A DNA stretch of 64,000 bases from Gorsachius magnificus (GCA_034008185.1 CM067082.1:87791684-87855683); one strand, 5' to 3'; positions 11,561-24,339 are shown, counted from the stretch's first letter. Numbers and translations are program-made. The notes: generated by a model from the letters alone, not told the origin.

Positions 11561-12430
11561 ACATCCACTGGGGAACCATCAAAGCTGCTTCTTTCCTTGC
11601 AGATAGATGAGCTCCCTTGCTGTCGCTGCCCATTGCTGCCTTCGCTCTGAGCATGGCGCAGATGCAGGGACCGGCGGGGAAGGAGGTGGCACTGGGAAGA
11701 GCGGGACCCAGTGGTGCCTCGCTGAAGGAGCTCGCTGACGGCGGCCAGGTAGCAGCTGGGCTCCCTCCGTGCTAATTCCACCTTTGATGGTTAGCCTTCG
11801 CCTCCTTCTCCCCCAACCCACCCTCCTTCTGCCCTCTCCTCCCTCCCTCCCTCGCGGTCCTTAGGGATGATTTGATTTGCTGCAATGTTTGAAAACTGCC
11901 TCATTGTGCTAACAAGATTAACTTGAGCCTATGTCTGTTTGATACACTGGAAATGTGCAGGGTTACTCGGACTGGCTGGAGCTGAAAGAGCCAAGAAATG
12001 GGACGGTTGCCAGGGAACGGGCCTGACGGCGACTTATGTCATCCTCGCCGGTGAGGGACCAGTGGGGAAAAACACCGACACCTTCAGGAGAGGGGGAATG
12101 TCGGCGCTTCCATAATCCGGCCAGGGAACATTAACAGAACCCGGAAATTGCTCACCCAGAAATAAACGCATCAAACTGTGTAATCTGGCCCGGTTACTCA
12201 ATTTATCTTGGGTAATTTGTGCACCTAAATAGTGATAGAGAAAAGTCAAAGACCCAGGGTTAAAAAGTTGGGTTGCAGAGAAACCCGTGTGGAAAATACC
12301 CTCATGCCTGCTGTGTGTTCACCAAAACGCTCTTGACTCTTTATTTCCTGGGTCTTGCAGGATTTAACTGTGACATATAACCTAATTGTCAGTGTCCTTA
12401 TTTCCCTGTTTTAAAGCCATGTTATTGATG
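11561..12430. promoter_or_regulatory. CpG-richer block, candidate enhancer or non-coding promoter
   Basis: CpG dinucleotides are sparse in the flanks but clustered here: about nine in 11641-11760 and ten in 12001-12120 by hand count. A splice-like interval is present at 11603-11748 (CTTTCCTTGCAG acceptor, GCCAG|GTAGCA donor). The second half, 11870-12250, carries TTTGATTTGC, CTCATTGTG, GGTTACTCAATTTATCT and similar low-redundancy sequence. The block may be a long conserved enhancer or the first exon and promoter of a non-coding transcript. No coding frame is convincing. Confidence 0.35.
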
Positions 12431-15400
12431 GAGAATTATTGCAGGAGTTTGTTTAAGAAGTGATCAGCTAAGGAAGGCTCATCAATTGTGACTTTTTTCT
12501 CTTCAAAGTCACAAGAAAAGCTTCTGGTATGCCTAAGACCTGACATGATGGTCAAAGTCATGTTTCTGATACTTCCTTGCATTAAAATCCTCTTTAAATA
12601 TGCATTCATTGTATCACATGAAGAATTCTTATGCAGACATATCTCCTCCATGCTGGATCACACACTTGAAAGCCAGGTGTATTGCAGATGGTCTACGAAG
12701 AGGACGCTGCAGGACTTTTGACCCTTGGCAGATCTGCAGAGAAGGGTAGGTATCACATTCAGCATGGCCAAAACCATGCCAGCCCACTGGGGGTGCAGAA
12801 AGGGGCTGCTGGCAGAGCTGGAGGTGGGAAGAGAAGTTCACCAGTTACTGTGAACTGAATTTACTCACTGTAAAGATGTGGGTCTCCTTTGCAATAACAC
12901 CATTTCACAAACCGACTTGAAAGGGGAAGCTGTGTACTTTTTTTTTTTCAAAGCATACACGTTTTGCATCATTTAAATGGCTACAAAGTCTCTGTGACTA
13001 CTAGAAAGTCACACAAAGGTAAATGGTAAAGCAAGCAATGGAGCAAACTAACGCTGGTGGACAGGGAGTAATGGAATAGGAAACTGTGAAGCTTTGGTAG
13101 ATCTCCTCTTCCAAGGACTACAAGGACTGTAATAAGTGGGTTCTGAATGAAAAAACAGGTTTGGTAATGGAGAATGCTAGTGAGAGAGCAACTGGCTCAG
13201 GGGCAGGAAAAAAAACTCAAAAGGATACTGAAAATACTTTTTAAATATTTTGAAAAAAGTCAGGGTAGCAGACAGAAGCTGAACAGAATGAAATAGTTTT
13301 TCAATACCACTGAGTTTGTCTCTCATTTCTATCTTTCCAGCTCTTGGAACACATCACCTCACGGCAATGAATTCCACCGCTTACCTCTCATGCCAAGCAA
13401 GAAATACTTCCTCCCATCGCACTTTGCTGCCTTTTAATTTCAGAGAACATTCCCCATTTTTTGAGTCAGAAGTGGCTCCAATTGACCAGCCACAGTGCAG
13501 AAAGAGCATGAGCAAAGCAACCCTGGCAAATGAATCGCATCTACTCATCTGGGGACCAATTACATCAGTGCTGCATCTGAAGACAGATGACCAAAGCATG
13601 GGTCTAGGAAAGATCCCGCAGATGAGCCAGCCTGGTGCAGTAGTCCACCCACCCGCTCTCAAGCCAGGAAGCGATCGAGATGGTCACCTCTGCTGGTGGC
13701 CAGAGGTCTTCCTGATGTCCTAAGGAGTTAGTTAATACTATGGACTTCCATCACCCTCAGTACCTGGGTGTTTTTAACTGCACTATTTTCAGCGTGTGTT
13801 GTGTTTAGAAATACACTAGGATCTTTTACTTATTAGAAATGCAATAGCTGTTAAATTGTATTAGTTATTGACCTTAGCAGCAATAAACTGTAGCAAGAGT
13901 AGTCTACAGTAAATACGGCTAAATCATAATCAGCTGGCACAATACAGGTATTTCTGACCATTTGCACTATGCTCTGTAAAATGCATTTGATAACAGTATA
14001 TAAAAATGTGAGAGTACTGTATACGATTTTGAAATGTACTGAGTTTAAAGACATACTCAACCAATTTATCATTTAACTTACGGCTTCGCAAAACCTATTA
14101 AACAACCCTGTGAGCCTGGAGGCCACACATATGCTACAGCCCTGGAAATGTAAAGAAGTTCATCTGAATCCCTTAGTAATGACCTTGACCTATTGAACAA
14201 GGTGTACTTATTGTCAACAATTCATCTCACTCTTGACCCTGGCAAAACGCCTAACCCTTGAATACTTACAGTGGGGGAGGAGAGGTTGAGGGTTTTTTTT
14301 TTTTTTCTTTCCCCTGGTGAAATGGGCCAATTTTTTTCCCTGTTTAGCAAAATCTGGAACACAGATCATTAGAATGCTTTTGGCAGCTAATTTGAACATC
14401 AGTGACTCAACTTTGAGAAGGAAGCCTTTTTCTGCCCTAAAGAATCTCAGAGAGTTTTCAGACTACAGTAATTGAAAAATCCCTAAACACTCACTCACAG
14501 AGGAGATACACATTACTGCAGGAACAGTCTACAAATTGTAAAGTATTCAATTTACATTCTCAGTACCTCAGGGCAGTTGTGAAGAATTTATATCTTCAGA
14601 AACCTTTGAACTAACAAAAGATAACATTTCACAGCAAAGTCTACTTGCATAAAAGTTTTTTAACTCCATTCTTATTCTGAGGGAAGTGTCTTTTGCACTT
14701 CTGGAACCAAGGCTCAACACAGGTATCTGAGATGTTAAAAAGGAGATGGAGTTGGAAATAGAGGTGTTAAAAAAAAATTTAATGGACATACTGCATCTCA
14801 TTTAGAACATGAGTTCATTATTCACCAGTCCACACATGATGTATTCTTACTCTGAACTTGATGTCTTTTTAAATGATACTTCGGTTTGATCAATGTGCAA
14901 AGATTCTTAGTTATATTAAGGCCCTTTATGCAAAGGGCTTTATAATGTGTGGGTGACGGGCACGGCTACACCCTGGGTGAGGGCGAGAGGACCTTTTTTC
15001 TTCCTTGTGTGCATCAGCCGGGGCAGTATGTAGAGGCACATGTAATGTGGTCAGCTGGCTACATCACCCCTCTGTTCACACTGAATCTTCACCTGCTTGG
15101 AGACATTGCATTTAAAAATGGATTTTGACAAGACGCAGACCTGCCACTTTGTAAAACTGAAAAGAGAGTCCTTCTCTTTAAGAAGTGAAACATTTTCCTT
15201 TCTTTCTTTTTTAAATAGGGTCACTTCGTACATTATTATACCACTTGGCCCTCTATCAACAAGCCAACATTTTCAGAGGTTCCACTGTGAACCACACAGA
15301 AAGCTGTGTATTTATTTAGGACCAAAGAACCTCAAGGGATTCGCGGTGTAGTAGGTGACTTTAACTATGTGCTTAAGTCACACAGCAGTCAGAGTTAACA

Positions 15401-16299
15401 TCCGGCTGGCATTTGAGTATGCCGAGAAGACAGAGACTGCTCAGTCATTAGGGTTCAAGCTCACAGAATCCGGCCCCATTTGTGTAAATAAAATTAGTAA
15501 TAGAAACAGGCATCACATTTGCTAGCTAGAAAATGATCTTTCTCTTCCTCTGCCCCTTTTCTTGATCAAAGAACACTCAATATAATTACCAATCTAATGA
15601 CATCCTTTTGCTTTGACTTTTTAAAAATTTCTATGGAAAAAAAGAGAAGGGAGGAAGCACAAAAAACCAATCTGCTTCAAGCCAACCCTAAATCTGTGAT
15701 TACCATATTCGCATCCAACACGAAGCATTATGTGGAAACATTAATGAAAGTTTTAAAATGCAATCATTGGTTAAAGTTTTTTTCCCCCTTCTCTATAAAG
15801 AAATTGATAAATGTTTCTATTAACTAATAACCCACGAATCAACAGTCTTATAAAACCGGTTTATTCAGCCCAGAAAATTAGGCAATCCATCATGACTGAT
15901 TTGCTCACATTTTCCCCTGCAAATAAGTGAGATGAAAACTTTAAAACCAATAAGATAATGCACTTAACAAATTCAGCTGAGAGAGATGGATAAACTAAGA
16001 TGCCACTGGCATCAGTTAAGGAAAATCTGTCGTGTTTCCAATTATTTGAGCAGATTTTGTATCCCAATTTGCTGCCAGACTGGCTGCATCCCCCACTCCC
16101 CTCTTTCAAACCAAATCATCTGATCTTAAATCAGAACAAGCTCATCATATCACACTATGAAAGGCCAACAGGGGATAAATGACACCAGATGTTATATGAG
16201 TTTTCTTTTAGGCTTTCATTTCAGACTTACTGCATTCCCCATGCTGCTTTTTACTTGTCAAAAACTAAAATGTGCTTTGATAGATAACAACCCTATTTT
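12431..16299. other. Non-genic stretch
   Basis: Mostly AT-rich. A 135-codon plus-strand frame (13316-13723) is covered by a 93-codon minus-strand frame and matches no protein I know, so I treat it as chance. A T14 run lies at 14293-14306. No interspersed repeat was recognised. The region 15550-15840 is AT-rich and unremarkable. Confidence 0.55.
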
Positions 16300-17080
16300 C
16301 TTCACTGCCTGAGCTTAGAGAATACCATTAAGTATTGATATTGATGGTGCTTAACTAGGGAATGCAACCTGGGACTGCAGAAAGCAGGATCCTGGGATCC
16401 TGAGGTATCTTTCAGTCCCACAGATGCATTTGCTGCTAGTCCCAGGGTTTCTCTGTTGTTGCTGCTGGGGGTGGCGTTGGGATACACGCTGTGTGATTTT
16501 ACAACACAAAATGTGAGCGCACAGACAGACAGGCAGGAAGAGCAAGGAGGGGCAGGCACGCTCAGAAACATAACTCTTAGGCCCATCTGCTGCTGCTGTC
16601 TGAGCTGCTGAGGGAGCCGACGCCGCGCCGAAAGACTGACAATGAACTTCTGAAACGGAACTGAAGCTCGCTGCTGCAAAATCCAAGGCACATCATTTTA
16701 ATTTGCTTTGCTTATGGTCTTCTGGAGCGGTCGGGTGCCCAGACTGGTAGGGAGAGGCGGGAAAACGGCAGAAACAAAGAACAGCATGCACTGCTCGGCA
16801 GCGGTGGGAGAACGGCACGCCGGCTGTTTGTGCCCACAGGGTGCACCGTACCCCACCACCCCAGGTCTGAAGGGAGAAGCTGCTCTGCAAGGGAGAAACC
16901 TGATGATTCTGCCGAGGTGTGGGCAGCCTTTTAAAAGACGGCTTGGCCAAACACAATGCACTAACTGTGTTCCCAGGCTTCAAATGTCTGGCTGGTGCTG
17001 CAAAGAACCCAGTATGAAGAAAATGTGAACCACCTTGGTACAGGGCAAAGAAATAAATTGATAAATACGTTAGTCTCAAT
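16300..17080. other. CpG-clustered pocket with overlapping open frames, no recognised gene
   Basis: I count about 17 CpGs between 16618 and 16847, against very few in the flanks, and a CTGCTG-rich stretch at 16590-16610. Minus-strand frames of 129 codons (16302-16691) and 128 codons (16693-17079), plus others in neighbouring frames, are open over most of the pocket, as GC-richer DNA permits. None has a motif or domain I recognise. It could be a weak CpG-island-like promoter for a non-coding RNA. Confidence 0.35.
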
Positions 17081-18599
17081 CGCGAAGGAAAAAGCCACTT
17101 CTTTCTATAGTGTCATAAATTATTGGTTTTAAGAGTATTTATCAAGTTACACTAGCCTTTCATAAGTGCCACAACTATTTTCTTAAGGAAATACCTAAGT
17201 AGTGAATGCACTTTAACTCTTAAACCCACAGTGACTGGTGACATCACATCCTAGTGATGTTCACATCAAGATGATATAATAGTCTCCCAGATGGCCCCGT
17301 GTGTGTGTTTGTATGAAGGCACTACCATGGCTTTGAATACTTTGGTCTACTGCCCGGGAGTAGCTTGCTTGTCTCATGGGTGGCTGTAGGAGGTGGCAGC
17401 TTAACCTCATTGACTTTCCTTCCAATACGCCCCGCAGATGCAGTGCGGGAGCATATTCACACATATTCTGACTGCAGCTGCTGGCAAGCAGCTTGCTCCA
17501 AGGTGCGCTGAAGTCAACAGGGTTGAGCCTCAGGAGCAATGGCAAAGATAAGGGTATGGTCAGCGTGAGTGACAGCAGCAGGGGCTCTCCTTTACAGGTC
17601 AGAAATGCTCAATCACAGATTCTGAAGCAGAATTCAATGCCATTTAAACACCCCCACCCCCCCCACCTTTTGCTGCCCCATGCTCGCTGCCTGCCTGTGC
17701 ATTTCTGCCTGCCATGGTGATTCCACATACTTCCGCTGATAGCATTACCTTTGCAACTCATGCAAAATACGCTCGTTGAACAAAATACAGCAATAAGCCA
17801 GCAGCTGCCAGGAACCATGACTTATAGCATTAAACAGCATCAGTTTGATTTGGCTGACACTCTGCAATATCTACGTGGCACAGCATCACTTGATACTAAG
17901 AATGAGCTGGCCTCAGCTCCCATCCCAGCAAACCTTTACAGGAAAGTAGAAATCCTCACCAACCGACTTGTGCAATGAAGTGATAATGCAGAACACCCAG
18001 GGTAAGGGGAGCAGGGCTGGCAGCGGGTACATCAATGTGTTTGGCCACATCAGTCTAGAGATCAGTGCCCTTCTGAGCCTGCTTTCATTCAAAGAGCTAG
18101 ACAAAACACAGTGTGAAGGAAGGAGCCAACAACAACTCTTAAACCTAGGATAACAACAAAAGAAACATCACTGAAAACCTCACAACAACAAAGTTGAGCC
18201 AGATTTGCCTCACCTTTAGCCACTTGTACCACTGTATCATCTCGGTGATTTCCAGGAGTGGTAAGCAAGAGCTTGAGTTGGTGTGTTAATGCTCCCCTCC
18301 TTACAATATTCAGTTTGAGAACAAGCATCGTGTCACCTGCTTCTCCAATCTCTAAGTGTATTTTGTGTCTTTCGCAGAAAAATAGCAGAATAGGGTAGAA
18401 GGTAAGAAGTTGATTGCTAAACTAAAAGCAACTAACAGTGGAAGTTATTTAGGCAAAATGATAACAAAATCCATCATCAGTTTAAACTGTTGCCCCCAAA
18501 AAGGTGATGGAGTAACCTTTTAATCTTTTCTAAATGCCTGCTTATTATAAACATGGTCAGACAATGCTAGTTAGCAGATGAAAGGGAAGATCTCCCATC
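17081..18599. other. Non-genic stretch
   Basis: No gene or repeat family is recognised. A C-rich run (CACCCCCACCCCCCCCCACC) lies near 17648-17668. Open frames are below 95 codons and overlap on both strands. Confidence 0.5.
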
Positions 18600-19170
18600 C
18601 TCCCATGCTCTCTTTCAATGCTAATTTATCTTCCTGCACCTGGCTATGTACCTGCTCACAGGCTTTGTGGAGGAGGGACAAATGCTGCTTTTGGACCCAC
18701 AAGCACAAGAGGAAAAGCCTGTGACTCGGCAATCCTCCAGCATTGTCAGGAAGGGTCATCCCTACAGGCACCAGAAATACAAGACCTGTACTCCCCTGAT
18801 AGCCAAGATAAGTGTGGTTATAAATGGGTCGTGTGGGGAGAGACATCAGGGATGCCACCTCTGTTCCCCCTCCATGTCAGAACAGAACCAAATGGGCTTG
18901 GAAATGTGCTGTCCTGCACACAGGCACTTGGCCTTTTCAGTCGATTTGAGCTGGCTCTCTTGGCACCTCTGGAGGTCCTTCCTGTAAGGGTTTTCTCTGT
19001 ATGTGAGTTTCTCTGGCGGACCCTTTTGCCCAAGCTGAAGATTTTAAGTGAAATTGGAAAAACTTCTGTGGAAAGTGTTTGTGGAACCTCTGTTGGTGGA
19101 CAGCCGTCCTGGAAAGCTTGTTCCTCAAACCAGGAAAGGAAAATGCCCCTCATGACAGCATGAAATCAAA
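18600..19170. other. Stop-poor segment with the longest plus-strand frame of the first 40 kb
   Basis: One plus-strand frame is open for 181 codons (18618-19163), while a second plus frame (18646-18987) and a minus frame (18818-19153) are open for more than 110 codons each. Openness in several frames at once points to composition rather than coding. I see no signal peptide, domain, repeat or Kozak-type start, and no spliced context. A non-functional gene fragment or an old unrecognised repeat is possible. No function is proposed. Confidence 0.3.
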
Positions 19171-19289
19171 GCAGTTTGGACTGCAATTGCTGACAAGAAA
19201 CTGTTCTCAACCAAACTCCAGGCTGAATATTCCAAGCAGGAATTAGGCAGCTAACACTTCAGCAGGACCAATTGCTTCAAGAAAATCAA

Positions 19290-20010
19290 CACTCTGATGA
19301 CATATAAGTCACGGAACAGGAACAAAATTAATCAGATCGATGATTTCTTTCACCGTATGTTACTCAGCGCAGCTAAATCCCACCCATCACGTGCTTAGGC
19401 CACCAATACTGTAAAATCGCCATGTTCCGTCCCTGGCCTGCCTGTGGAAGCAAGCTCCTAATTTAATTATTGCATACCCTCTGCTCTTATTGCAGAGCTA
19501 TTTCCTTTTACATTTGCTCTGATATAAGACACGCCATTTCCTGGACTGGAGATAAAAGAAACAACACTGAAACACCCCCAGCAGCAGCCCTCTTAAAATA
19601 AAAGTCTGGGAATTAACAGCAGCCGCATAGGTATCTTTGGAGATCACGGGAGCAACTCTGAATTTCCCTGCGTACGTTTGTATGAATATTTGCCTTCTCG
19701 TATCTTGCCAGTTGAGAATGAGGCAGCCAAGTAACGGGATTTGAATGCATATTGGCGTGCTGCCTCTGCTGTTTTGATTTGCAGACTGGCCAAGCAGAAC
19801 ACAATTAGTGGTTATTGACACCTTTACAGGAAGCACTCATAAGGGAAATGGGAAATTGAAAATGTCCTTTAAAAGATGGAAGCAAAATACTGTATCAAAG
19901 CTTGCTGGTAAATAAGACGCGGCCAGAAAAGTGCTCAGTCAGAATATTTGTATTTCTGTATCATTTAGGAAAATCCTATTATGGCTTTAGCCACAGAGAC
20001 ATCCCTGGTG
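19290..20010. promoter_or_regulatory. Candidate conserved non-coding element
   Basis: Balanced composition without simple repeats, with homeodomain and other factor-like words (ATTTAATTATTGCAT near 19460, ATGAATATTTGCC near 19682, CACAATTAGTGG near 19800). No coding frame above about 110 codons and none recognisable. The call is by style only; it would be supported by alignment with distant amniotes and refuted by absence of conservation. Confidence 0.3.
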
Positions 20011-20399
20011 TGCAAGATAGAGGCAGTTCATAAAATACATAGCATTTTCAGCTTGAAAATAGGGCAACCTATTGCTTTCTGTAGATGGCTATGTTACACC
20101 CCAGTTCCCATCAATAGAACATAATCTCATTGCAGCAGGCAATACTCAATATCAATGAAACACTGGTATTGTAGGTATTTGCAGACTGCCAGTACCTAAA
20201 GGACAGAAAGACTTTGTGTTTTTACAACGGCCAATATCTCTGGAACACATTTATGAAACAAGGCAGCACACCAAAGAGGCAAACGAGTTATATGCATGTG
20301 TCCACAGAGCTGTCTGCAGGCGTTTGTTTGCTCTTTCTCCCCGCTCTCTCTTTTCTGATGCTCTGTACCGTCCCTACCTTATACTCTCTAAGTTTCACT

Positions 20400-20960
20400 A
20401 GCAATGTCAGTTATGCAATTAGTCCCCTGCCAATTAATGCCAAATTAGATGCCTGCTGTCAGCGTTCCCTAGCACTGATGGAGTGTATGGTAATAATCTG
20501 TAACCAGGATAATGCTCTAAGGAGCCTGCATTGTTCTCTGGAAAGGAAAAAAGAAAAAAAAAAAGGGGGAAAAGAAAGAAAAAGAGAAAGAAAAAGTATG
20601 TTGCACGTTCACTTATGCCATCAGCAGTCAGTGCAAAAATAAAATAAGTTTTGTTGTGCAGTTATCCCAATGATTAAAATATAATAGGCTAATGAGATTA
20701 CAAAGCTGATTGTGAACAAGACCAATTGTGTTAATTGGAGACTCCTGAATGGCAATTTGAGCTGCTGCCGCTGCTGAGTTTTGAAATATAATCAGTTTTA
20801 CTAATTTTATCTGATTTCTTAATGAAGCTTGCCTTGAGCAATTGTTCTATGTGTTCTTTAGCAAACAGCGTGTGTCATAACTGCTGACATTAATCTTGAT
20901 TACTTTAGTTAAAATAAATAGTTATACTTGGGCGGCTTTCAGAAAATACATCAGAGCAAA
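20400..20960. promoter_or_regulatory. Candidate conserved non-coding element with TAAT-core sites
   Basis: The segment carries many homeodomain-type cores, including CAATTAGTC, CCAATTAATGCC, an inverted CCAATT-5-AATTGG pair (20722-20738), TTACTAATTTTATC and TTAATCTTGATTAC. A purine tract (20541-20597) interrupts it. No interspersed repeat or coding frame is recognised. This is one of the more enhancer-like stretches by eye. Conservation and chromatin data are needed to confirm. Confidence 0.35.
20541..20597. repeat. Polypurine (A/G) tract
   Basis: Almost pure A and G, including an A11 run, a GGGGG block and several GAAA units. Simple low-complexity sequence; it produces the lysine-rich end of an apparent frame at 20214-20642, which is therefore not credible as coding. 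Confidence 0.8.
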
Positions 20961-23900
20961 TGTAGTGTTAGGAAGAGATGGGGTTTTACTTCTTACATTT
21001 GTTGTTTTTTCTATTTTATATTTGCAAAGTCCCAACCGTGAAGCATCTTTTCGTGTGACCTGATCCCTTTCAGACTCCCCTATCTTTTGCCCGCCCTTCA
21101 GAGGGCATTTCTGACTTCCACAGAAAGAGGGATAAAGACAGTGTCTTTATTAGGAAAAATCTTTACTAAGAGGGGAAAAAAAAAAAATCCACCAACAAAA
21201 CCCATCTCAGAAAAAAATACTACAAAGAGCTTTCTCATGCATGAATCTCAAAGTTGGCACACACATTCTCACCACCTCATGCTCCAGCTGCCAGTACTAA
21301 CACTTGAGCCTTATAGAAATGCTCTCTCTCATATAGCTTATTTATTTTTATGGAGGATTAATATACTTAGGATGGCTCTTTGGAGCTTTCATAGTGCATT
21401 TGATGGGATGCTGTACCATATTGCTGCTTACAAAGGGACACATAAACATTAACAAAAATAAACAGTAGAAAAGGGGAAATGGCAATATAAGTGCAGTCTG
21501 AATTAATGGTAAACATAGCTAGAGATCGTTCATATTTCAAAACTCCTATTATATTATGGCCTTGCCTTTACAAGGATAATCCTTTCATAATTAAGATAAT
21601 GGCTAACTAGTATGATAGGTATTATACATCTTTCTGAGCGAGCATGCTTATATGACAACATAATTTGCATGTACTTATTACTGGACTATAAAATCTGTGG
21701 ATTTTATATGTAGTTGCATTGATTAGGTACTCGGATGATAAATAGAAACCATTTTGGGAAAGATGATATAGGATATACTGAACATTTATTTCACCCTCTC
21801 TTTATAGCCAGCACTGGTTTGGTAAATTAAAAGTGTTTAGTCTGGCCTGGGTAGTAATCTATGTCCAATTAGGATCTAAATATGTGTAATAAACAGTCTA
21901 GCTTTTAATCCATATGCATGTAGCAATTTCTTTAGTCATGGGGTTTTAGAAAGAATTACCAAGTTTTCTTCTCTAAGACACAGTCTTCTGGAGCAGGGGA
22001 AGGTCACGGGCAGCAGTGCAAGCGCGGAGAGCAGCCTCACCCCAGGACTCCCAAGGGCTGCACCGAGTACCAAATAGCAGCATTTTCTACTCGCAGGTAT
22101 AAAGGGTGAAAGTCTGGATTCCCTACTCAAACTCTGCTTCCTCAGTGCTTAAATGCACTACTGCTTGAAACACAGCAGTTAGAAAAGATGTCAGCTTTTA
22201 GGGGGCAACTCTGACTTTTATGGAGAAGCTGACATCTGACATACAGCATTTTTGCTCCCTGCTCCTGCAAGTATTGCCTTTTATTTAAAACTGCTTCCTG
22301 TCCTGCTCAAAAATCAGGCTAGAAGTTTGGGAGAAAAAAAAAACCCAAACATAAGATGTTTCCACAACGACCTTCCCTTGAAATAATTGTAAGTCATAAT
22401 TGTGATTCATAACCATAATTCAGGCCCCCACCTAGAACGGCAGTATCCCCATCAGCCCGCACCCCTCAAACACCAAACAACTTTTTTCAGACACATTTAA
22501 GTCTGCGTGGAGTAGGCTTGTGGCTTCCTTAGAAGGCCTGCTTCACCCAGTGAGTAAAAAACACATGTGAAATTGAATTTGTGTATTCTCACTTCTGCTT
22601 AATAAATATGAAAATTTATACTTAATGAGAATCTACTTTTACCCCTCTCTGCCTTCCTTAATGAGAGCTAATTGAATACAACAATCTTCATTTGGCAGGA
22701 CACATCACGAGGGCTTGTCTATACTTAGAAATTTACTGAGATAACTAATCTAAAATGGTTGAGAAATATCCCTACAGCTTTCTGCCCAAATAGCTGTTCC
22801 AGAGCAATTATTTCAAATGAGCTATTTTTGTAAATTTTCAAGTGTATACAAGTCTCAAATCTAATATCTGGCTGGCATTACATACCCAACTAGTTTTTAC
22901 GGATCAACCTATTTGATCTGGTGACTAAGTCAGTCACACTGTAGGAACAAAAAGAATAGACTAACGTTGGCTCTGATTTACCTTTATGGTAATGCATGAC
23001 ACTTAAAAAAAAAGTGTTAGCGCCACTGATAAATTGGCTATATTTGACCTGGATATCGATCCCACAATACCATTTGCAAATTCCTAGCCCCAAATACTTT
23101 TAAAGGTACCATACAGGCTACTTTGTAATAAAATTTTTCACCTTTTCACTTCCCATTAGGACTGAATAATTTATTTCTCAAGTGCTTTCACTGCAATTTA
23201 CAGACAGCTAGGCTGCTGTAACTTTCAAAGGTACTTGGTGTGTGATAAGCCCTATTTTAAGTTCTTGCTGTGCTCAGTGCACGAATGGCCACCAAGTTTC
23301 AAAGCTCACACATATTTCTTTGGGGTCTGGCAGCACACCGAAACGGCAGCCTCTGCTAAACCAGCCTGGATTCGGCAGACGTGGATTGATCCTTTCTTGC
23401 TATGTGTGAGAACCATTTCCCTCAGCATGACTACTGCTTTAATCTTGTATTTTAAACATAAACAGAATGACAGATTTTACAGTATAATCTGGTAGGCACA
23501 GCTGCATTTCAGAAGAATGAATCATTAACCTAGAAGCTATGTTTAAGCAGAAAGGACAGACAACAAGAAAGGGGGAGAGGGGGAGAGGGAGAGAGATTGG
23601 TTTTGTTCATGATTTAACACACAACTGTGATCCATCCACCTCTAAAACGCACTGCTGGAGCAGAAATAAACCTCACTAGAAGCAGGGCAGGAAAAAGTGG
23701 CAACACAAAAGAGCTTGAGGAACACGGGGAGAGAGGGGAAGGAAAAATTAATTTTAAAATTTTCTCTCCTGCTGCATTTTCATGGTAGTAATGTTCTTTT
23801 TGCTATGCTGGTATAGAGACTGAAGAGAAGGAAGGCGTGTTGAGAAAGGCAATGCCTCTCCTTAGACCAGCTGATATAAGTGGGAAAAAAATAGAGAAGA

Positions 23901-24085
23901 TGAAATATATACGTACTGGTTTTCCTTGTATTCAAGTCAAGCAGTTTAAAAGAAACTTCCATTCTATTACAACACTAGGTCATTTTTGTTTAGAGGATAA
24001 CTAGATTGCAGCTAACGTTGATATATTAATCAATTTGCAGAGGGAGAGCTTCTGGGACAGTCTCTCATTTATACTACTGTCCCTT
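20961..24085. other. Non-genic stretch, part possibly conserved
   Basis: No gene is recognised. The interval 21520-21920 is AT-rich but non-repetitive, with ATTTGCAT (octamer-like) at about 21664 and several GATAA words, so it may be another conserved element. A GGGGGAGA-type purine repeat lies at 23568-23597. The rest is unremarkable AT-rich DNA. Confidence 0.5.
23568..23597. repeat. GGGAGA-type purine repeat
   Basis: Imperfect tandem GGGGGAGA/GGGAGA units with three G runs of three or more. A short simple repeat, potentially able to form unusual purine-strand structure. No gene overlaps it. Confidence 0.75.
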
Positions 24086-24089
24086 TTGT

Positions 24090-24185
24090 ATCAGGCTGGG
24101 CAGATTAAATGTAATTTACACCCTTGTTTAAGTTTATTTTACATTGCTATGTTATTAGTGTAAATAAGAATCAGACCCTCTGCTC
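24090..24185. repeat. Possible old amniote TTACAC-type inverted repeat
   Basis: TGTAATTTACACCCTTG near the left end and AGTGTAAATAAGAATCAGACCC at the right end resemble the two arms of an old amniote repeat with TTACAC...GTGTAA arms and a CAGAATCAGGCCCT-like end. The middle has decayed beyond recognition. The family name is not known to me and the match is by memory, so confidence is modest. Confidence 0.35.
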
Positions 24186-24267
24186 TTAAACTACTCCCAA
24201 AGGTGGCTTAAATAATAGAGACCCAAATGTTAAACTGATAGTAATTATTCATTATCTCCTTTGTCTT

Positions 24268-24337
24268 AACAGAATAAATTTTGCTCTCATTTATATGAGT
24301 ATAAATGTCTGTGTAAATGTATTGACATCACAGGTAC
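24268..24337. repeat. Possible second copy of the old TTACAC-type repeat
   Basis: AATTTTGCTCTCATTTATAT followed by GAGTATAAATGTCTG and ATTGACATCACAGG resembles one half of the same old amniote repeat type seen just upstream. It may be part of the same insertion. Highly diverged, with no coding capacity. Confidence 0.3.
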
Positions 24338-24339
24338 GC

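Noticed and set aside
13316..13723. 135-codon plus-strand frame
   Set aside because: A 93-codon frame lies on the opposite strand, no motif is recognised, and there is no splice or start context. Chance openness is more likely.
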